From: Methanosphaera sp.
Lineage (GTDB): Archaea > Methanobacteriota > Methanobacteria > Methanobacteriales > Methanobacteriaceae
Direction of reading: 5' to 3'
Length of the DNA: 64,000 nt
NCBI RefSeq assembly: GCF_016282985.1
Contig: NZ_JAEELZ010000114.1
Location: forward strand, 1 to 64,000
In this document: in pieces, positions 1 to 8,045 of the stretch
Numbering within the stretch: the first letter of the stretch is position 1
How the letters are laid out: each line of letters starts with the position of its first letter
The notes under the pieces: generated by a model
Databases searched by the model: none
What the model was told of the DNA's origin: nothing
The model's input: only the letters and a program-made list of their open reading frames with translations
Position numbers and translations under genes: made by a program

Positions 1-19
1 GAGTATCTGACAAAATTAT
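1..19. repeat. Left arm of an imperfect 19-bp inverted repeat
   Basis: GAGTATCTGACAAAATTAT is the reverse complement of 1755-1773 except at two adjacent positions. The pair brackets the tnpB-type gene. Chance matches are more likely in AT-rich DNA, so this is suggestive only. Confidence 0.4.
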
Positions 20-313
20 CTTTTTATTTGTTTTTGTAATACTTTTTATCATTTTGACATTTTTTTGTTTATTATTATATTTATTTGATTATGGGTTTTA
101 TATTAGTTATCAGTTCCCCTTTTATTTGTTATCATGTCTGGATTACATTTATATATGTGTTTGTATAGAATATTATTATAAAATCATAAGTTTATTCAAT
201 AATTTTATAAATTATAAGTATATTTTATATTTTATGTTATTGTTTACTCTTTTATGATTTTTTTTTATAAAAATGGAATAATAAGGGGTGAAATTTTTTT
301 TTAGTTATTTGTT
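20..313. other. Gene-poor AT-rich stretch before tnpB
   Basis: This stretch is extremely T-rich. It can be read as a short hydrophobic open frame (54-257), but there is no ribosome-binding site and the composition explains the frame. An AGGGGTG sequence near 283-289 looks like a Shine-Dalgarno site but sits about 24 bases before the ATG at 314. I see no RNA gene here. Confidence 0.5.
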
Positions 314-1618
314 ATGTGTGTTAATGATAATTTGTATTTGACTAAGAGTATTCTGGTTCGTGGGCTTTCTAAGGAGCAGTTTAATGTTTTGGTGGATATT
401 TCATCTAAACTTAATGATTTAAGAAATTATGCTGTAGAAACAACCTATTTAATTAAGAAAAGCGATGAAAAACATTATAAAAAAATAAATTATAAAACCA
501 TTATTAATAAAGTTAAATCTAAATATGATGATGTTTATTCTTTTATTCAAGCTCATTTGGCAAATGCTGCTATTAAAAAACATGTAGGTTCTTTTAATGG
601 GTATGTTGCATTATTGAATAAAAAAATTGATAATGAATTTGATCGAGAGGTTAATAGTCCTAAAAAGCATGATAATCGTTTACATAATATTATTATACCG
701 AAAGAGTCTATAACATCTTCTAAAAAGAAACTTGCTGAGGGTTTTATTGAATTACCTCTTAGTAGGAAATATAAGAAAGAATTAGATGATGTGAAATATA
801 GGCCTAGGATTAAAATTCCAGAGGATATACGTGATAAAAAGATCATTCAGGTGGAAATAATACCAATAGACAATGGTAAAATGTTTAAGGCAAACTTTAC
901 TTATCAAATAGAAAAAGAACCACTCGGTTTGGATAAAGATAATGTTATGGGTATTGATCTGGGTGTTAATAATTTTGCAACACTGGTTACAACGGAAGGG
1001 ACTCCATTTATTGTGGACGGGAGATTTCTAAAAAATCAAATAGCCTTCAAAAGCAAAAAAATAGCACATTACCAATCAATATTAAATAAACAAGGTCTAA
1101 AAAAATCCAAAAGAATAACAAAGATAAACACCACGTTTAAACAAATACAAAACAACTATTTAAATCAAGTCACCAAGTTTATACTAAGTATATGTGAAAA
1201 ACAGGATATTGGTACAATAGTTCTCGGATATAACAAGGATTTTCAAAACCAAAGCAATATGAGACCACCTCAAAATCAAATATTCGCGCACATGGCATTC
1301 AAACAATTCAAAGAAAAACTAGAAAACAAATGCAAAATACACGACATAACACTAATAATCCAAGAAGAATCCTACACCAGCAAAAGCAGCTTCCTAGACA
1401 ACGACATACTACCCAAATACCAGCCAAACAATAACAAATCTTATGAATTCAAAGGAACAAGAATAAAAAGAGGACTATACAAAACAAGTAAAGGAAAACT
1501 TATCAATGCCGATGTAAATGCTGCCGCCAATATTATACGTAAATGTAAGCAGAAATTCCATGTTGAACGACTGTATAAGTGGGTCCAGTACGCTCCAAGT
1601 AAAATTAAGCCCATTTAA
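314..1618 (+). CDS. TnpB/OrfB-family protein (IS200/IS605, IS1341 type)
   Basis: This 434-residue protein belongs to the TnpB superfamily of RNA-guided nucleases found in IS200/IS605 elements. The RuvC-I motif GIDLGVNNFATL places the catalytic Asp at D215, and the RuvC-III motif INADVNAAANII gives D400. In the RuvC-II strand (TIVLGYNKDF, about 301-310) the usual Glu is replaced by G305. The C-terminal CxxC/CxxC zinc finger is absent; in its place is QEESYTSKSSFLDND (350-364) followed by RIKRGLYKT. This matches a known TnpB subgroup whose active site may be completed by another acidic residue, such as E351 or E352. Start is the ATG at 314; an in-frame stop at 302-304 excludes earlier starts. 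Activity is not established. Confidence 0.85.
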   Translation: MCVNDNLYLTKSILVRGLSKEQFNVLVDISSKLNDLRNYAVETTYLIKKSDEKHYKKINYKTIINKVKSKYDDVYSFIQAHLANAAIKKHVGSFNGYVALLNKKIDNEFDREVNSPKKHDNRLHNIIIPKESITSSKKKLAEGFIELPLSRKYKKELDDVKYRPRIKIPEDIRDKKIIQVEIIPIDNGKMFKANFTYQIEKEPLGLDKDNVMGIDLGVNNFATLVTTEGTPFIVDGRFLKNQIAFKSKKIAHYQSILNKQGLKKSKRITKINTTFKQIQNNYLNQVTKFILSICEKQDIGTIVLGYNKDFQNQSNMRPPQNQIFAHMAFKQFKEKLENKCKIHDITLIIQEESYTSKSSFLDNDILPKYQPNNNKSYEFKGTRIKRGLYKTSKGKLINADVNAAANIIRKCKQKFHVERLYKWVQYAPSKIKPI

Positions 1619-1716
1619 ACAATTTAGAAAAAAATTATGATTATGTCATAATTATTTTGTAATAATTGTTAGTTTGATTTTGCAAAGACAATCATTATTT
1701 TTATAAGATTAAAAGG

Positions 1717-1736
1717 ATTATCCCAAAGGGAGTAAT
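1717..1736 (+). repeat. Stem-loop downstream of tnpB
   Basis: ATTATCCC and GGGAGTAAT pair across an AAA loop with one bulged G. The position, between the tnpB stop and the right inverted-repeat arm, fits a right-end structure of an IS200/IS605-like element or part of its guide RNA scaffold. Confidence 0.45.
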
Positions 1737-1754
1737 ACTTTTTTTCTATCAAAA

Positions 1755-1773
1755 ATAATTTTGTCAAGTACTC
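1755..1773. repeat. Right arm of an imperfect 19-bp inverted repeat
   Basis: ATAATTTTGTCAAGTACTC matches the reverse complement of bases 1-19 at 17 of 19 positions. It probably marks the right side of the tnpB-containing element. Confidence 0.4.
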
Positions 1774-2095
1774 AATCTTCTGACTTATTTTTATTAACTT
1801 TTTTTAATAGTCCTATTTTTAAATTATTAATGATGATTTATTATTTTTAATATTTATTTGCAATATTTTGATTAGATGAGTATATGAAACTAAATGCAAC
1901 GTATAGTCAATCAAATACAATTTAGGATTATATTTGGATTAAGAAAATTGTGATATTTTCCTTAAAATTATCTTGGATTATTTTTCTAATCTCATTTAAA
2001 GTATAGTTTTTTCAGAGTAGTTACTTATTTTAATCTTGAATTAAATAAATAATTAATATAAATTTATAGTTTTTTAACTTTAGGGGGTTAAAAAT

Positions 2096-3178
2096 ATGAT
2101 TGGCCAAATGGATGTATTAATCTTTATAATAACGATTGTGGTTACTGCATTATTTACTGCAGTAGTTAGACGAGAATTGTTATTGGCAGATATTAGAGAT
2201 AATCCTATTGTATCAGAACATAGGCAAAAAAGTGGAACACCAACGATGGGTGGTTTTGGAATATTAATTGGTGTTGCATTAATGGCTTTGGTAACGTTTA
2301 CCTGGAATGCTGTCAGTTATTTGCATATAATGGTAATTATGATGTTTGTTGCCGGTATTTTTGGTATGTTTGATGATTTACTGGGATTTAAAGTTAAAGA
2401 ATATCAAAAAGTTGTAAGAAACAATGGTGATGAACCAGTTAAAATAGGATTGTTATCTTTACAACCTGGTGAAGAAGCTAGAGTTGCTTCACCTCAAGCT
2501 AAAAAAGATTATGCAAAAATTGTAGAAAAGGATCATAAATTGGAATTAATTGATGAAATCCCTATTAAAACAGAAACTTCTGAAACATATAAATTATTTA
2601 CTCAATTTATATTAGCATGTTTCTTGATTGTTCCTGGAGTTTTATCAACTAATATTAGTGGTTTTGAAATTGGTATTTTGATGATTCCTTTAGCAATTTT
2701 AGCAATTATTGGTTCAATTAATGCAGTTAATCTAATAGATGGTATGGATGGTTTAGCAGCAGGAATTATTGCAATTGCTTCTGTAGCATCAGCACTTTAT
2801 TGTGGTGCAATAACGGGTTCCGTTGCATCATTACCATTTGTGGTACTTGCTGGGGCATGTGTTGGATTTTTAGTTTTAAATCATTATCCTGCAAAAATAT
2901 TTATGGGGGATACAGGATCTTATGCATTAGGTACAGGTTATATGGTGGCAGCATTATTAGGAAATTCTTTAATTTTCTCAATTATTGCGTTAGCAGTTCC
3001 TATCATTTCAGTAATAATTAGTTTATTGCATAGGGCACATATAATTACATTACCTGTCGAACCGTTACATCATACATTAAATTATCATGGAATGTCAGAA
3101 CAAAAAATCATATTGTTATATTGGGGCGTTACATTAGTTGTTTCAATAATCGCTTTATTATTATTTGGAATAATTTGA
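2096..3178 (+). CDS. MraY-like phospho-sugar transferase (glycosyltransferase family 4), pseudomurein type
   Basis: This 360-residue polytopic membrane protein belongs to the MraY/WecA family, which moves a phospho-sugar from a UDP carrier to a polyprenyl phosphate. Signature motifs are PTMGGFG (about 49-55), FDDLLGF (about 93), NAVNLIDGMDGLAAG and FMGDTGS. The late motif reads EPLHHTLNYHG where bacterial MraY has a histidine cluster. A charged soluble stretch of about 65 residues separates FDDLLGF from the next membrane segment, longer than in typical MraY. Three Mur-type ligases follow, so the natural role is lipid-linked pseudomurein precursor synthesis (inference). Start: ATG with a GGGGG ribosome-binding site. 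Confidence 0.85.
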   Translation: MIGQMDVLIFIITIVVTALFTAVVRRELLLADIRDNPIVSEHRQKSGTPTMGGFGILIGVALMALVTFTWNAVSYLHIMVIMMFVAGIFGMFDDLLGFKVKEYQKVVRNNGDEPVKIGLLSLQPGEEARVASPQAKKDYAKIVEKDHKLELIDEIPIKTETSETYKLFTQFILACFLIVPGVLSTNISGFEIGILMIPLAILAIIGSINAVNLIDGMDGLAAGIIAIASVASALYCGAITGSVASLPFVVLAGACVGFLVLNHYPAKIFMGDTGSYALGTGYMVAALLGNSLIFSIIALAVPIISVIISLLHRAHIITLPVEPLHHTLNYHGMSEQKIILLYWGVTLVVSIIALLLFGII

Positions 3179-3199
3179 TTTAATTATTGAGGAAATAAA

Positions 3200-4663
3200 A
3201 TGAGTAATATCAACACATTGGATTTGTCAAAAAAGGTTGAAGGAAAGTTATATGGTTCAAATATCGAATTAAAGGGTAATTTTACTTTTCTTAACAAAGC
3301 ATCTAAAAATGATATTGTTATAAGACATTGGATTAATGAAAAAGGTATTCAAATTGCCCATGATAAGGGAATATCTTGTTTAATTACACAAAATCCGCAA
3401 GGAAATTCGATAGATGTTGCAAAAGAATTGAATTTGCCATTAATAGTTACGGATCATATTGAATATGCAACTGCTTTTGCATTAAACACTTCCGTCAATA
3501 AATATGCTAAAGATGCATTTAAGATGTCTGTAACAGGTACGAATGGTAAATCCACTACAACTCATCTTCTTTTTACTATTTTTTCAGATTTGGGATTTAA
3601 TACATATACAAATACTGATGCGGAATCTGAGGGGAATACTTTAATAGATCCAAGGGTATCTGATGAACTAACTGAATTTTATAATAATAATGGGGATATT
3701 GAAATAATTGCTTTAGAAGTCTCTGAAGTCCAAGGATGGGATGATAAATTAATGAAAAATCATTCTTGTCAAATGATTAATGCATTAGGTGCTGATGTAG
3801 CAGTAATTACTAATGCTTCTTTTGATCATATGAATTTAGTAGAATCCTTTGATGAATTATTATATGAAATTGGAGGGGCTGCTAGGGCTTTAACAAAACA
3901 AAATAAAGATACATTACTTGTTTTGAATAATGAAGATCAAAATATTAAAAAAATGTCAGAAATTGTTGAAAATAATTCAAATGTAAAAGTAATGTACTTT
4001 GGAGATTACGATTCTTCAAATTTATTGGATATTTCTTATAAAGAAAATGTTGGAATATTCTCTAAAGATAAATTGTATATTAAATATGATGATTTACCGT
4101 TTACTTCTTATCATTTTATTCAGGATATTATGGCCGCAATAGCAGTTTGCGAATATAAAGAATTAAATAAATATGATGTAATTTCTTCTTTAAAAAATTA
4201 TAAACCATTGGCAAGACGATTCATAAAACTTAGAGAAAATCCGGTTATTATAGATGATTTTGCACATAATCCTTCAGGAATTCATTTAACGATTGAAAAT
4301 GGCGCTAAATTGGGAGAACATCTTTATGTTATTGATGCTATTCGTGGAAGTCGGGGGGATGATATTAATGAGGAAATAGCCGAATCTCTTGTTGAAGTAT
4401 TGGCTAACCGTGAAAATTATTCATTAATATTAACAACCAGTACTGATGTAGTAAATCATCTTAATACAGTAACTGATTCTGAATTAAGAGTATTTACCAA
4501 TGTTTTAAAAGAAAATTCTATTTCATATGAATTATATGATACATTAGAAGAATCATTAATCTCAACATTTAATCATGCAAATGAATCCGATGTCATATTA
4601 TTGTTGGGTGCACAAGGTATGGATCCTGCAAGAAATCTATTAGAACAAAATGATATAATTTAA
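3200..4663 (+). CDS. Mur ligase family protein, probable pseudomurein peptide ligase (MurE/MurC-like)
   Basis: This 487-residue ATP-dependent amide ligase has the Mur layout: an N-terminal substrate domain, a central ATPase domain with VTGTNGKSTTTHLL (about 110-123), and a C-terminal domain with ARRFIKLRENPVIIDDFAHN. Mur ligases add amino acids to a nucleotide- or lipid-linked carrier by acyl-phosphate chemistry. In Methanobacteriales, homologues build the pseudomurein peptide. It starts 21 bases after the mraY-like stop behind GAGGAAAT, so the two are probably cotranscribed. The amino acid it adds cannot be read from sequence. Confidence 0.85.
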   Translation: MSNINTLDLSKKVEGKLYGSNIELKGNFTFLNKASKNDIVIRHWINEKGIQIAHDKGISCLITQNPQGNSIDVAKELNLPLIVTDHIEYATAFALNTSVNKYAKDAFKMSVTGTNGKSTTTHLLFTIFSDLGFNTYTNTDAESEGNTLIDPRVSDELTEFYNNNGDIEIIALEVSEVQGWDDKLMKNHSCQMINALGADVAVITNASFDHMNLVESFDELLYEIGGAARALTKQNKDTLLVLNNEDQNIKKMSEIVENNSNVKVMYFGDYDSSNLLDISYKENVGIFSKDKLYIKYDDLPFTSYHFIQDIMAAIAVCEYKELNKYDVISSLKNYKPLARRFIKLRENPVIIDDFAHNPSGIHLTIENGAKLGEHLYVIDAIRGSRGDDINEEIAESLVEVLANRENYSLILTTSTDVVNHLNTVTDSELRVFTNVLKENSISYELYDTLEESLISTFNHANESDVILLLGAQGMDPARNLLEQNDII

Positions 4664-4871
4664 CCGCCTTATTTATTTTTATTTTTCTTTAATTTTAACA
4701 AAACAAAATAATATTAGAAATATTTCTTATTCTTTCTATATTTTCTGTTAAACACTATTTTTAAGTAATAATTACAGTTAGAAAAATATATTATTTATAA
4801 AAAAAAGATATGTAACTAAGATATTATATATTGATACTTAATAAATTTTTTGATAAAATAAGGAGTTGTTT

Positions 4872-6317
4872 TTGTTGAAATTTAAAAATTGTATTGTGAT
4901 AGGTGCCGGAAATGCGGGACGACCTGTTGCTAGATTATTAAATCATCAGGGTGTTGATGTAACAATAGCCGATTCAAAAAAATATGAAGAATTTACTGAA
5001 ATACGTCAGGATATGTTGGATGTTCTTAAAAGCGAAGGTGTTAAATTAAATTTGGGTGTTGATAATCCTAATATTTCTGAATATGAAGCAATATATCTTG
5101 CTCCAACAATACCTGAAACAGCACCAATTTATGAACAAATTAAAGAAAATGATATTACAATTGTCACCAGTAAAACAATAAGTGATTTGATTAACACTAT
5201 TATCGATATGGATAAAATAGGTATAACTGGGTCATATGGTAAAACTACCACAACAACTATGATAACACATATTTTCAAAAAAGCAGGGTATAAAGTATAC
5301 CAATGTTCGTCTATGAAATGGAATTTGGTAAGTGAAGCAATAGTTGATGATATTGTTCGAGGTGAATATAAAGGTGCAGATTTAGCAATATTAGAATTAC
5401 CTCATGGAACTTTAGGTTTATTAAGTGATGTACAATTGAAAATGGGTGTTATTACAAATCTTCATCAAGAACATTTAAGTGAATTCGATGGTTCAATGCA
5501 AAGATATATAGATAGAAAATCTTTGATTTTAGATATGTGTGATAAGTTAGTTGCAAATATTCAATGTGCTGATTTACTAACATACAAAAGAGAAGATACT
5601 ATTTACTTTGATTTTGAAAATAATAATAAGGATGCTGACAAAAACAAATACTCTCCTAAATATTTAGCTTCATATGATAAAGGTAATTATATTTTCAAAG
5701 TAGTTGGTGAAAATCCTTTTGAAAAAACAGATATAAATATTGATACTGTTGCTTCTTATAATTATGCAAATTTAACAGCAGCTATCTCTGTATGTTTGGA
5801 ATATGGAATTTCATGGGATATTATAAAAGAAGGATTAGCTTTATTCACTGGAGTAAGTGGAAGAATGGAACATTTAGGTACTTTTAATGGTGTTGAAGCT
5901 TACTTTGATTCCTCTTGTTCTGAATTATCTATTAGACAGGCTTTAGATTTTATTAAAGATGAAAATATAATTGTTGTATTTGGTTGTGTTGATTCAACAA
6001 CTATCCGAGATAATACTGAAAGTGGTAGGACTGTTGGAGATTATGCAAATATGGTTATTGCAACAGGATTTGTTGAAATAACTGGTGAATTACATATGGA
6101 TTCTGCATTAGGTCTTTTAAATGCTATTGAAAATGATGATGTAATAAAATTAGCAGTTTGTACTGTTGATGAAGCAGCTGAATTGGCAATGAAATATGCT
6201 AAACCTGGTGATTACATAGTTCATTTAGGTATCGGAGGAACTACTTCTTATAATGAAGTTAAAGAAAAATTAATCAACGGATTAAATGAGGGTTGTAAAC
6301 GATATGCAAATAACTGA
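4872..6317 (+). CDS. Mur ligase family protein, probable pseudomurein peptide ligase (MurD/MurC-like)
   Basis: The protein opens with a dinucleotide-fold pattern (NCIVIGAGNAGRPVARLL) typical of MurC/MurD-like N-domains. It then has the ATP-binding loop ITGSYGKTTTTTMITHIF and a C-terminal domain with SGRMEHLGTFNGVEAYFDSS. The usual HNP after the C-domain aspartate is replaced here (FDSSCSE), which may change substrate handling. AGGAG at 4861-4865 favours a TTG start at 4872 or 4875. About 200 bases of AT-rich DNA separate it from the preceding ligase, so it may have its own promoter. Substrate unknown. Confidence 0.82.
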   Translation: MLKFKNCIVIGAGNAGRPVARLLNHQGVDVTIADSKKYEEFTEIRQDMLDVLKSEGVKLNLGVDNPNISEYEAIYLAPTIPETAPIYEQIKENDITIVTSKTISDLINTIIDMDKIGITGSYGKTTTTTMITHIFKKAGYKVYQCSSMKWNLVSEAIVDDIVRGEYKGADLAILELPHGTLGLLSDVQLKMGVITNLHQEHLSEFDGSMQRYIDRKSLILDMCDKLVANIQCADLLTYKREDTIYFDFENNNKDADKNKYSPKYLASYDKGNYIFKVVGENPFEKTDINIDTVASYNYANLTAAISVCLEYGISWDIIKEGLALFTGVSGRMEHLGTFNGVEAYFDSSCSELSIRQALDFIKDENIIVVFGCVDSTTIRDNTESGRTVGDYANMVIATGFVEITGELHMDSALGLLNAIENDDVIKLAVCTVDEAAELAMKYAKPGDYIVHLGIGGTTSYNEVKEKLINGLNEGCKRYANN

Positions 6318-7854
6318 TATTAAGGAAAATTCTGTATTTGGCGTTATTGGTGTTTGTGGAGTTAATGGTAATTTAATTGCCAGAATTTTAATGGATCATG
6401 GATATAAAGTTCAAGCTACTGATATGGTGGATAAAGATAATTGTCGTTTTGGTAGTTCATTAAATGATTATCCAAATATGGAAATTTATTATGGTGAAAT
6501 GCCTGAAGATTTTATTTCTTCATCAGACTATATAATTATGCCAACACAGTTAATAGAATCAAAATCTAATTTATTCAATAAAGTTCAAGAATTAGGTGTT
6601 CCAATATTAACTGTTGAAGATATTTTTAAATTATTTGAACCAGCACATCCAGTAATTTGTATTACTGGTACAAATGGAAAAACAACTACTACAACTTTAT
6701 TAAAACATTTGGCTTCGGATAATGGATTAAAACCATGTGAACATAATTTAGCAAATATGCAAGGTAATCTTGCAGATATTCCTCCGTTACAGGCACGTTT
6801 AAATGGTGATTTAAGCATTTTAGAAACAGGAACATTTGGTTTTGAAGGAAGTTTAAACAGATTAATCACAAATTGTAAAGCAGATGTTGGTTTAATAACT
6901 AATATTACAGAAGATCATCTTACAAATAGTCATGACTTTTTAAATTATGCAAAAGTCAAAGGTGAATTTGTAGAATTACTTAAAAATAAGACTCTTATTG
7001 TAAATAGTGATGATCCAACAATCATGTCATTACTTAAAGAATTAAATTATGTTGGAAATTTAATAACTTTTGGTATAGATGCTAAATCATTTAGAAAATC
7101 AGTCAAACAGTGTTTTTGTGGTAATGATGTAGAAGTTTGTGAGTTTATAGCAGGCGTTGGTAAATATAATTGTGTTTGCGGAGTATCTTATTCACAACCT
7201 GATTATCTTGCAACTAATATTAATGATGAACATGATCAGTTTACTTTAGTTTGTAAAGATGGAAAATTTGATTTTAAACTTAAACTTAAAGGATTACATA
7301 ATATTTATAATTCTCTTGGTGCAATTATTGTTGCTAACCAAGTCTTGGGAATGTCATTTGATGATATTAAAAAATCCCTCTTAAAATTCGGTGGCGTAAA
7401 TGGTAGAATGCAAAATATTGGGGTTATTGGTGATAAAGAGATAATGATTGATTATGCACATAATCCTGCAGGTATTACTACAGTTTTAAAAGAATTAAAA
7501 AATATATATGGAATTATTGTCAATGTTATTACAACTTCTTCTGAATCGGGTATGGTTGGAGATATGGAAATATTGAATTGTTCAGCAGATTATTCCGATT
7601 ATATAGTTCCTGCTTCATATAATGCTTATTTATGTGCTAAAGAAGCATTGGAAAAAGGGTTATTTGTTGATAAAATAATATTACCTGAAAATATGCCTAC
7701 TGATGAAAAACAAGGTACTTTGGGAGCTACCGTTGAACAAGTATTATCGGGATTTAATAAATCTTTAGAAATTGATGCTGATTTAATAATATGTACTGGT
7801 GAAGCAGCCTTCAAATATAAAGATATTTTAATTGAAAAATATGATTTGGAGTAA
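6304..7854 (+). CDS. Mur ligase family protein with MurT-like cysteine insert, probable pseudomurein ligase
   Basis: This 516-residue Mur ligase has a Rossmann-like N-domain, the ATP loop ITGTNGKTTTTTLLKHLA, and a C-domain with NGRMQNIG and IDYAHNPAG. A cysteine-rich insert lies in the central domain (C270, C272, C279, C290, C292). Its position and spacing recall the zinc ribbon of bacterial MurT, the ligase-like subunit that works with the glutaminase GatD, though the first pair here is CxC. The ATG at 6304 follows GAGGG at a suitable distance and overlaps the previous gene by 14 bases, so the two are tightly coupled. No GatD-like gene is adjacent. The substrate is unknown. Confidence 0.82.
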   Translation: MQITDIKENSVFGVIGVCGVNGNLIARILMDHGYKVQATDMVDKDNCRFGSSLNDYPNMEIYYGEMPEDFISSSDYIIMPTQLIESKSNLFNKVQELGVPILTVEDIFKLFEPAHPVICITGTNGKTTTTTLLKHLASDNGLKPCEHNLANMQGNLADIPPLQARLNGDLSILETGTFGFEGSLNRLITNCKADVGLITNITEDHLTNSHDFLNYAKVKGEFVELLKNKTLIVNSDDPTIMSLLKELNYVGNLITFGIDAKSFRKSVKQCFCGNDVEVCEFIAGVGKYNCVCGVSYSQPDYLATNINDEHDQFTLVCKDGKFDFKLKLKGLHNIYNSLGAIIVANQVLGMSFDDIKKSLLKFGGVNGRMQNIGVIGDKEIMIDYAHNPAGITTVLKELKNIYGIIVNVITTSSESGMVGDMEILNCSADYSDYIVPASYNAYLCAKEALEKGLFVDKIILPENMPTDEKQGTLGATVEQVLSGFNKSLEIDADLIICTGEAAFKYKDILIEKYDLE

Positions 7855-7877
7855 TTTATCCATAATTTTTTTTTTTA

Positions 7878-7908
7878 ACAGAATCTTTTTAGGTTCTGTT
7901 ATTTTTTA
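7878..7908 (+). terminator. Stem-loop terminator after the ligase cluster
   Basis: ACAGAATC (7878-7885) pairs with GGTTCTGT (7892-7899), with one G-U pair, and is followed by TATTTTTT. It lies 24 bases past the ligase stop and separates the wall cluster from the exported-protein genes. Confidence 0.6.
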
Positions 7909-8045
7909 AAATTTTGCATTATCTACTTATAAAATAAAAAATATAATTATTATTTAATAATTATCTACTATAAACAAAGTGTAGTTAAATTAAAAAATTA
8001 TACAAAAATTAGTTTTTTAATAATGCTTTTAATAGGGGTGAAATA

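Larger units (their letters stand above)
1..1773 (+). mobile_element. Putative IS1341-like (tnpB-only) element between imperfect inverted repeats
   Basis: The tnpB-type gene at 314-1618 is flanked by a 19-base sequence at 1-19 and its near reverse complement at 1755-1773 (17 of 19 positions match, 12 in a row). A stem-loop lies at 1717-1736, about 100 bases past the stop codon. No tnpA (Y1 transposase) is visible. IS200/IS605 elements normally carry subterminal hairpins rather than true terminal inverted repeats, so the boundaries are tentative. The left repeat touches the window edge and may extend beyond it. Confidence 0.4.
1619..2095. other. 477-base intergenic region: element right end and promoter of the wall cluster
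   Basis: The first 150 bases hold the stem-loop at 1717-1736 and the right inverted-repeat arm at 1755-1773. In RNA-guided TnpB systems the guide RNA usually spans the 3-prime end of tnpB and the element end, so such an RNA could lie here; I cannot show it. The rest is AT-rich and should hold the promoter of the gene starting at 2096. A GGGGGTTA Shine-Dalgarno sequence precedes that ATG. I see no small gene. Confidence 0.5.

Noticed and set aside
54-257. Open frame coding for a 67-residue hydrophobic protein
   Set aside because: It lies in extremely T-rich DNA with no ribosome-binding site, and the residues reflect composition (Phe, Tyr, Leu, Ile).
553-846. Minus-strand frame opposite the tnpB-type gene
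   Set aside because: It lies inside a well-supported gene and has no ribosome-binding site or known motif. Similar antisense frames inside the P-ATPase, helicase, Mur ligase and uppS genes were dropped for the same reason.
1829-1900. ATGATGA after the tnpB element, considered as a C/D box
   Set aside because: No D box or terminal stem follows.
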